64,000 nt of DNA from Knoxdaviesia capensis (lineage: Eukaryota > Ascomycota > Sordariomycetes > Microascales > Gondwanamycetaceae). Positions 59,801 to 64,000 of the stretch are shown here, piece by piece (within the stretch, counting starts at the first letter, position 1; the number at the start of each line of letters is the position of its first letter). Position numbers and translations under genes: made by a program. Under the pieces are notes generated by a model, which worked only from the letters and a program-made list of their open reading frames with translations, was not told where the DNA came from and ran no database searches. The DNA lies in contig LNGK01000002.1 of the NCBI GenBank assembly GCA_001510575.1, positions 2,282,144 to 2,346,143 of the forward strand. Reading direction: 5' to 3'.

Positions 59801-60537
59801 TTCAGCACATGGGCATTAAGGTGTCGATGGTCACCGGCGACCAGCGCTCCACGGCGCTGGCGGTGGCTGCCGCCGTCGGAATTGCCGAGGAGGACGTGTA
59901 CGCCGGAATGTTGCCTGAGCAGAAGCAGGAGATTGTGAACCGCATGAAGAATGAGGACCACGAGGTGGTGGCGATGGTCGGCGACGGCATCAACGACTCG
60001 CCGGCCCTCACCGACGCCCATGTTGGAATCGCCATGTCCAGCGGCACCGCCGTGGCCGTCGAAGCGGCCAATATTGTGCTGATGCGGCCGACCGACATGA
60101 TGGACGTGCCGGCGTCGCTGCACCTGTGCCAGACCATCATCTGGCGCATCAGGCTCAACCTGGCCTGGGCGTGCTTGTACAACGTTGTCGGCCTGCCGTT
60201 TGCTATGGGCATCTTCCTGCCGCTCGGCCTGCACCTGCACCCGATGGCCGCCGGCGCTGCCATGGCCTGCTCGTCCGTCAGTGTGGTGTTCAGCAGTCTG
60301 ATGCTGCGCAACTGGACGCGCCCCGCGTACATGGTCGACGCCGTCGAGGCCGAGAAGGCCGGCCGGCCGCTGCCGGTCACGCGGCGCCGCGGGCTGTGGG
60401 GCGTGGCCAGCTGGGCGCGCGATATGCTTGTGGGCCTGCGTCTCCGGTCTCCGGCCGCGTCTGGAGGCGGGTACGTGCCACTGTTTGATATGGAGCGCGA
60501 TGCGGAGCGGCCGGCGATGGCTGTTAGCCGCGTGTAA
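56872..60537 (+). CDS. CCC2: CCC2-type copper-transporting P1B ATPase
   Basis: A single exon encodes 1221 aa. Three heavy-metal domains carry GMTCGSC (37-43), GMTCSSC (137-143) and GMTCGAC (228-234). A fourth HMA-like fold (about 308-375) has lost its CxxC. Transmembrane helices begin near 395. ATPase motifs are TGES (626-629), CPC (745-747, the copper site), DKTGT (789-793), SEHPIG (the P1B His-Pro) and GDGIND (1037-1042). In yeast and animals (Ccc2, ATP7A/B) this pump loads Cu(I) into the late Golgi for enzymes such as multicopper oxidases of iron uptake, laccases and tyrosinases. The start follows a CACC context and no splice sites are needed. The C-terminal tail has no dileucine motif that I can point to with confidence. 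Confidence 0.96.
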   Translation: MAPSYLKLPSKEDSSTPRPTITSPAAHMATTSLRVSGMTCGSCTSAIERGFVGVDGVGSVSVSLVMERAVIMHDPNRISADQLRDIIEDRGFEAEVLATDLPSPLLAGRSQGLPYSADGQPAGSDETTAVTTVAIEGMTCSSCTSAVESGFDGVAGMKQFSISLPLERAVIHHDPTVLSKDQIAEIIEDRGFGATIVESQILRSDPASAANGASDAPSIMITTVAIEGMTCGACTSAVEGAFDGVDGLVRFNISLLAERAVISHNPEKLSPEKIVELISDRGFDATVVSSQTDSSETITGSSTAQFKLYGNIDASAASTLEEKLCALPGVTSASVSLSPSRLTVVHESRIVGLRALVAVVEAQGLNALVADNDDNNAQLQSLAKTREIHEWRRSLHLSAAFAIPVFLLNMIFPMLIPALDFGSYVIIPGLYLGDVICLGLTLPVQFGIGRRFYKSAYKSIKHGSPTMDVLVVLGTSSAFFFSILAMCVAIMCPPHTRPGTLFDTCTMLITFVTLGRYLENHAKGKTSKALSTLMSLAPNKAIIYADPIAAQKVAEEWEKKEDQDLLSTADGDNNNQLNGGLAVEQLCIYTELIQVGDVVVVRPGDKIPADGVVVRGDTFVDESMVTGESTPVAKEKGSMMMAGTVNEAGSVDFRVTRAGRDTQLGHIVRLVQNAQTSRAPIQEIVDKVAGFFVPTILALGLLTFVVWVVLSHVLADPPKIFLMEQSGGKLMVCVKLCISVIVFACPCALGLATPTAVMVGTGVGAKNGILIKGGNALEYGNQVNRVIFDKTGTITIGRMTVARAILSSAWHDESRLWWTIVGLAETGSEHPIGRAVLASARQELGLESEATIDGVAGEFTAVVGQGVSASVEPDESSLFSSSSNHQGRRARYTVLVGSVKFLHSNGVEVPAADITASEELNSRRTRRKPANGSSSSGNVDVTAGTTNIFVAINGQYAGLLCLADTIKEGAEAAVAVLQHMGIKVSMVTGDQRSTALAVAAAVGIAEEDVYAGMLPEQKQEIVNRMKNEDHEVVAMVGDGINDSPALTDAHVGIAMSSGTAVAVEAANIVLMRPTDMMDVPASLHLCQTIIWRIRLNLAWACLYNVVGLPFAMGIFLPLGLHLHPMAAGAAMACSSVSVVFSSLMLRNWTRPAYMVDAVEAEKAGRPLPVTRRRGLWGVASWARDMLVGLRLRSPAASGGGYVPLFDMERDAERPAMAVSRV

Positions 60538-61046
60538 AAAAAAAAAAAAGAAAAAAAAGAAAAGCAGAACATTTCCTGTTTCTGTCTTTCGTCTGGGGTT
60601 CCTTTGTTCTTCGTTCTGGTGTTTCCTTTTTATCTTACTACTACAGTTCCTCTCTCTCTATGGTGGCGCATCATCTTGGGGTGAGAGTGTATGGGCTGTT
60701 TGATCTTCATGTTGGGTTGGTTGGAGAGCGAACCGGAGTTTCTGTTTCTTTTCAACTGTGCTGGTGTCGGGTGTTTCTCTTTTTCCTTATTCTGCATACC
60801 ATATTATCATCTTTCTTTCTTTTTTTCGTTTTACTATGCCACAAGTTTCACATCTCACATCTTTTTCCATCACTTGACCTTTTTGTATATAGTTTCTGGA
60901 TTCGTAGTGAAAACGAGAGAGTGAGCTGAACTTTCTTATATTTGTTGGTATTCGTGACGTGAGTCTGGTACAGCCAAAAAGAATTAGGGAACTGAGTCTA
61001 ATCAAAACGCAATGAAGGATACTATGATGTGTGCTGGGTGCTTTGT
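60538..61046. other. Convergent 3' region of CCC2 and DUF155 gene
   Basis: The spacer of about 510 bp begins with an A-rich tract just after the CCC2 stop (60536-60565) and is otherwise T-rich. No gene is seen. Confidence 0.45.
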
Positions 61047-63618
61047 TTACACCCCCGCATAGGTAATCCCGATAACCTCCCCACCACACACGCCGTCCCG
61101 CTGCTCCGGGGTCCACATCCGACTCCACATGCGCAGCTGGTCGGCGGTGACATTCAAGCGGGCCAGATCGGCGACGACGGCCGCCAGGTCGCCACTGCTA
61201 CCGACCCCGCCGGTTCCACATCCGCCGCCGGGGCGGTCGTCGCGCGGGATCTTGCTCCGCTGGAGAATGCCAATGCGGATAGTGACCTCGGTGATGGTGA
61301 CGAAGATGCTGAGCAGGATGAGCACGATGATGATCCAGGTGATGGAGCTCATGTTGGTGTCGGCGATGGAGTCGGTCAGGATCTCGGCCAGGTCGAGGAA
61401 CACGCGGCAGCGCTCGTTGAGCACCTTGATGCGCGGGTCGATCTCGAGGTACTCGCGGAACGCCACGTACAGCGGGTGCAGCGTCGGCTCCGAGTCCCAG
61501 AAGAACTTGGGCACGTCGAGGATGTTGGAGGCTGGAGGGTTGTGTGTCGCGCAGTTGGTGTTAGCACGGAGGGGACTCTTTCCTGACCGACGCACCGGAG
61601 GATAGAAGAGGAGATAAGGAGGGGAATGGGAGAAGAGAAGAGCCACTTACATAGGTTGAGATCCACCCGGCTCTTGAACAGCCGGCCCAAGATACTCACA
61701 ATCTCCGTGCGCGTCATGCTCAGCTTGCCGGTCAGCGCAAGCGTCTTGGGCACGTGCTGCGCGCCCATCATAGTATCCGACATGCGCTCCTCAAAGTGAC
61801 ACAGCTTGGTGCTCTGCGCCATGGCGTGGCTAATCGTCAGCTTGATCATGTGGTCCGAGCCGGGCAGCAGCGTAATCATGTCGTTGAACACGCGCGGTCG
61901 CGGCGCGTCGCCGTTGTACTGGAAGTGGAACTCCTCCATCTCGATGTCCTCCAGCGCCAGCGGCCGCGTCAGCAGCGGCTCCAGCCCGGCCTCGCGGCCC
62001 GCAAAGTCCAGGTCGGCGAGGATGTCGCGCTCCTGGTGCTCTGAGAAGTTCCAGAACACGACCACGCCGTACGAGAAGATGAACAGCTCGGCGAAGTCCT
62101 TGGCGTTGGATGTAAGCCGGCCGAGGATGCGGTTGTGCGCCTGTGCTTGTTGTTGTTGTTCTTGTTGTTGTTGGCTGGGGCTGCTGTTGTCGTTCGCGGG
62201 GTCGTTGGGCTGGCTGCCTTCAATGTCTATTGGCGCTGCTGCGCTTTCTGGGATATGACTTGAGGTGCCGGTTCCGATATCTAGATGATCGGGGTCGTCT
62301 AGGGCTTCGCCGTTGTGGTTGTTGCTGTTATCGCCTGACTCGTGGGCTCCGTTTTCGAAATGGCGACTGCTGTTTTCGTCGCTGTGTCTACCGCCGTCAT
62401 CGTTATGGTGGTCTTCATCTTCATACTGGTCTGGCCTATTATCGGCTTCACCAGAATGCTCGTCGTTTCCGTTCTCATGTTGGTGGTGATACTGGCGGTT
62501 GTATTCCGATGCGGTATGCCGGTGATTAGCCGAGTCACGGTGTTCGTAGGGCCGCTGGTATCGCGACTTATCGGGTGATTGGGGCCCCATCATGTGTCGG
62601 TTCGTTTCCGGGCTTCCCGTCGAGAACGAGTACTGGTCAAAGTAGCCCTCGTGGTGATCCCGCCGCTCGCTCTGCTCGATCTCCAGGTCGATCAGCGTCT
62701 TCGACGACCCGGGCGTCTGCATGATCGGCCGACTCCGGATCTTGAACCCGTCGTGGCCAGACAGCAGCGGCAGCGAGTAGATGCCATACAGGCACTCGTC
62801 GTACAGCTTGGTCTTGGCCTCGTGGTTCTTGCGCAGGAACTCGGCCGACCGCGTGATGTCGTACGTCTGCGCCGTGCAGTACGCCGTCAGCCGCGCCAGC
62901 TTCTCGGCGCGCTGCTTCTTGGGCAGCCACTCGGCGTAGCTCTTCCCGCGGATGTTGCCGTTGCGGCGCAGTGCGTCCAGCTCGTCGTCGCGCAGCGGCC
63001 GCCCGTCATCGGCCAGCTGGCGGGCAATCGCCGCCGCCGCCGACTCGGCGTCGGATTCGGCTAGAAGTGCATCGCTGACGTCTTCGGGCGTTTCGGGAAT
63101 CAGCACGAGCCGCTCGCTCACGCGCGACGATCGCGACGGCACTCGTTGGCTGGACGCCCGTTGCTGCAGGCTCGGCCGGTTGGGATTCGATGCTCGGCCT
63201 TGCGGGAACCGGCCCGGAGGGTGGCGTGGCTGGCCAGAGGGGATATCGGAGTTGAACTGGAGTACGCTGTCGACGGAGATGCCTTGCGACGCTGGGGGGA
63301 AGCCGGGAGAACTGGACGAGCGAGACCGGCCGCCGGCGAAGGCTCGTGCTGAAGGCCGAGACCGGGCCTGACTCTGGATAAACGTGTTAGTCTCACATCT
63401 GTGTACCGCAGTGGACATCTCGCTCTCTTTTCCACTGCCTCTGACTCTCTGGAAACGAGATGTAACGTCTGTTCTGTGCCACTGAGGCGTTTATTGGTGG
63501 CTGTTTTTGTGCCAACTTTCATTGGGAAGTGATTCTCAGATGATGTGAAAGAGATGATGTCAAGGGCTAAAAAGCGAAGACTTACTCCGACGGTCAAGTT
63601 CAACTTGTTTGAAGCCAT
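61047..63618 (-). CDS. DUF155 (RMD1/RMD8/Sif2-like) membrane protein
   Basis: Three exons on the minus strand are predicted (63586-63618, 61651-63373, 61047-61531), about 746 aa. Exon 1 encodes MASNKLNLTVG. Its intron has GTAAGT and a perfect GACTAACAC branch just before TTATCCAG, which argues against starting at the in-frame ATG 63418. The N-terminus is disordered. LTAYCTAQTYDITRSAEFL (near 180-200) opens the DUF155 domain, and a long Asn/His/Asp-rich insert follows. The domain resumes with ELFIFSYGVVVFWNFSEHQERDIL and continues through the ISHAMAQSTKLCHFEERM region. SNILDVPKFFWDSEP and a single transmembrane helix (SSITWIIIVLILLSIFVTI) lie near the C-terminus. Relatives include yeast Rmd1/Rmd8 and fission-yeast Sif2/Sif3; a molecular function is not established for this one. 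Confidence 0.9.
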
Positions 63619-64000
63619 GATGGAATATCAGTCAATGATACGACATCAGGAATTAGCGAGAGAAGAGGAGAAAGTGGAAGAAGAAGAAGAAGAATGCAGA
63701 GAACAACCCAAAAAATCCGGCCGAGAATAAATGCTGAGCATGATCTCCGCTTTTTTTTTGCCCACTATCAAAATCTTGATTCAGTTCGTTCAGTGATAAA
63801 GCTTGGATCTAGTCCCGATTCTGATTGGCCAATCCAGTGAAGCTAAAGTAATGACTAGGGTTACTTGGGGTTAATGCTCACACAATCGTCATGCCATTAT
63901 TCTGTAGACATCATCAGTTCGTAACTGAGGGGGCGAGTTAATCGGAAGATACTTTGGAGGAATTACAGAATATATTACTTAGAAAAGAGAAAGAAGACGA
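63619..64000. promoter_or_regulatory. Promoter region of the DUF155 gene
   Basis: Upstream of the minus-strand gene. The plus strand is purine-rich at 63650-63700, mirroring a pyrimidine-rich leader. A CTAGGGTTA motif at 63855-63863 is telomere-repeat-like. No further gene is seen up to the window edge. Confidence 0.45.

Noticed and set aside
63118..63618. Reading straight through from ATG 63618 as a separate 166-aa protein, or starting the DUF155 protein at ATG 63418
   Set aside because: A GTAAGT donor, a perfect CTAAC branch point and a CAG acceptor in phase show that ATG 63618 begins a small first exon spliced to 63373.

Overview
This window looks like nuclear DNA of a filamentous ascomycete (Pezizomycotina-type fungus). 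The genes are intron-poor and carry short introns (mostly 60-120 nt) with GTAAGT-like donors and CTAAC branch points. Intergenic stretches are long, 5' leaders are pyrimidine-rich, and coding exons are GC-rich at third positions. The gene set (COP9 subunit 7, RAX1-type RGS protein, RMD1/Sif2-type DUF155 protein, INCENP with ARK-binding box, GRF-finger AlkB) fits that group. I cannot assign a genus. No rRNA, recognisable tRNA, CRISPR array or intact transposon was seen.

Layout: 1-5.8 kb holds no gene I can support; its left part looks like the leader of a leftward gene beyond the edge. 5.8-7.1 kb encodes a MOSC-N-like membrane protein. SMC2 (condensin; minus) and an INCENP/Sli15 homologue (plus) follow as a head-to-head mitotic pair (7.4-16.5 kb). 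17.6-21.4 kb has two minus-strand genes, a mitochondrial DEAD-box helicase (Mss116/CYT-19 type) and PEX7. 22.7-24.4 kb is a CUE-AlkB-GRF demethylase-like protein. 27.6-30.1 kb is an F-box/WD40-like protein. 34.1-36.3 kb is a SprT-like metalloprotease with polyQ tracts. CHK1 (minus) lies at 36.9-38.9 kb and a secreted amidase-family protein at 41.8-44.1 kb. These are followed by UBE2C (45.2-45.9), RPL31 (minus, 47.0-47.7), RAX1-like (48.8-50.0), CSN7 (minus, 50.8-51.7), a Hub1 ubiquitin-like protein with a long disordered N-terminus (52.2-53.0), a probably broken GPI-type cell-surface gene (53.4-54.1), the copper P-type ATPase CCC2 (56.9-60.5) and a DUF155 protein (minus, 61.0-63.6).

Most genes are housekeeping and not a functional cluster. 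Cell-cycle and genome-maintenance genes are well represented, though: SMC2, INCENP, CHK1, UBE2C, AlkB and SprT. ACGCGT (MCB-type) sites lie upstream of four of them (SMC2, INCENP, CHK1 and UBE2C). Two genes touch ubiquitin-like control and share a divergent promoter (CSN7/HUB1). I found no clear new multi-gene system. The most unusual items are the duplicated-motif disordered extension on Hub1, the polyQ SprT protease, the CUE-AlkB-GRF fusion, telomere-repeat-like motifs recurring in promoters, a perfect inverted pair of E-boxes, and several non-consensus intron donors.

Exon limits were placed by eye from splice signals and reading-frame continuity. They are predictions without transcript support.
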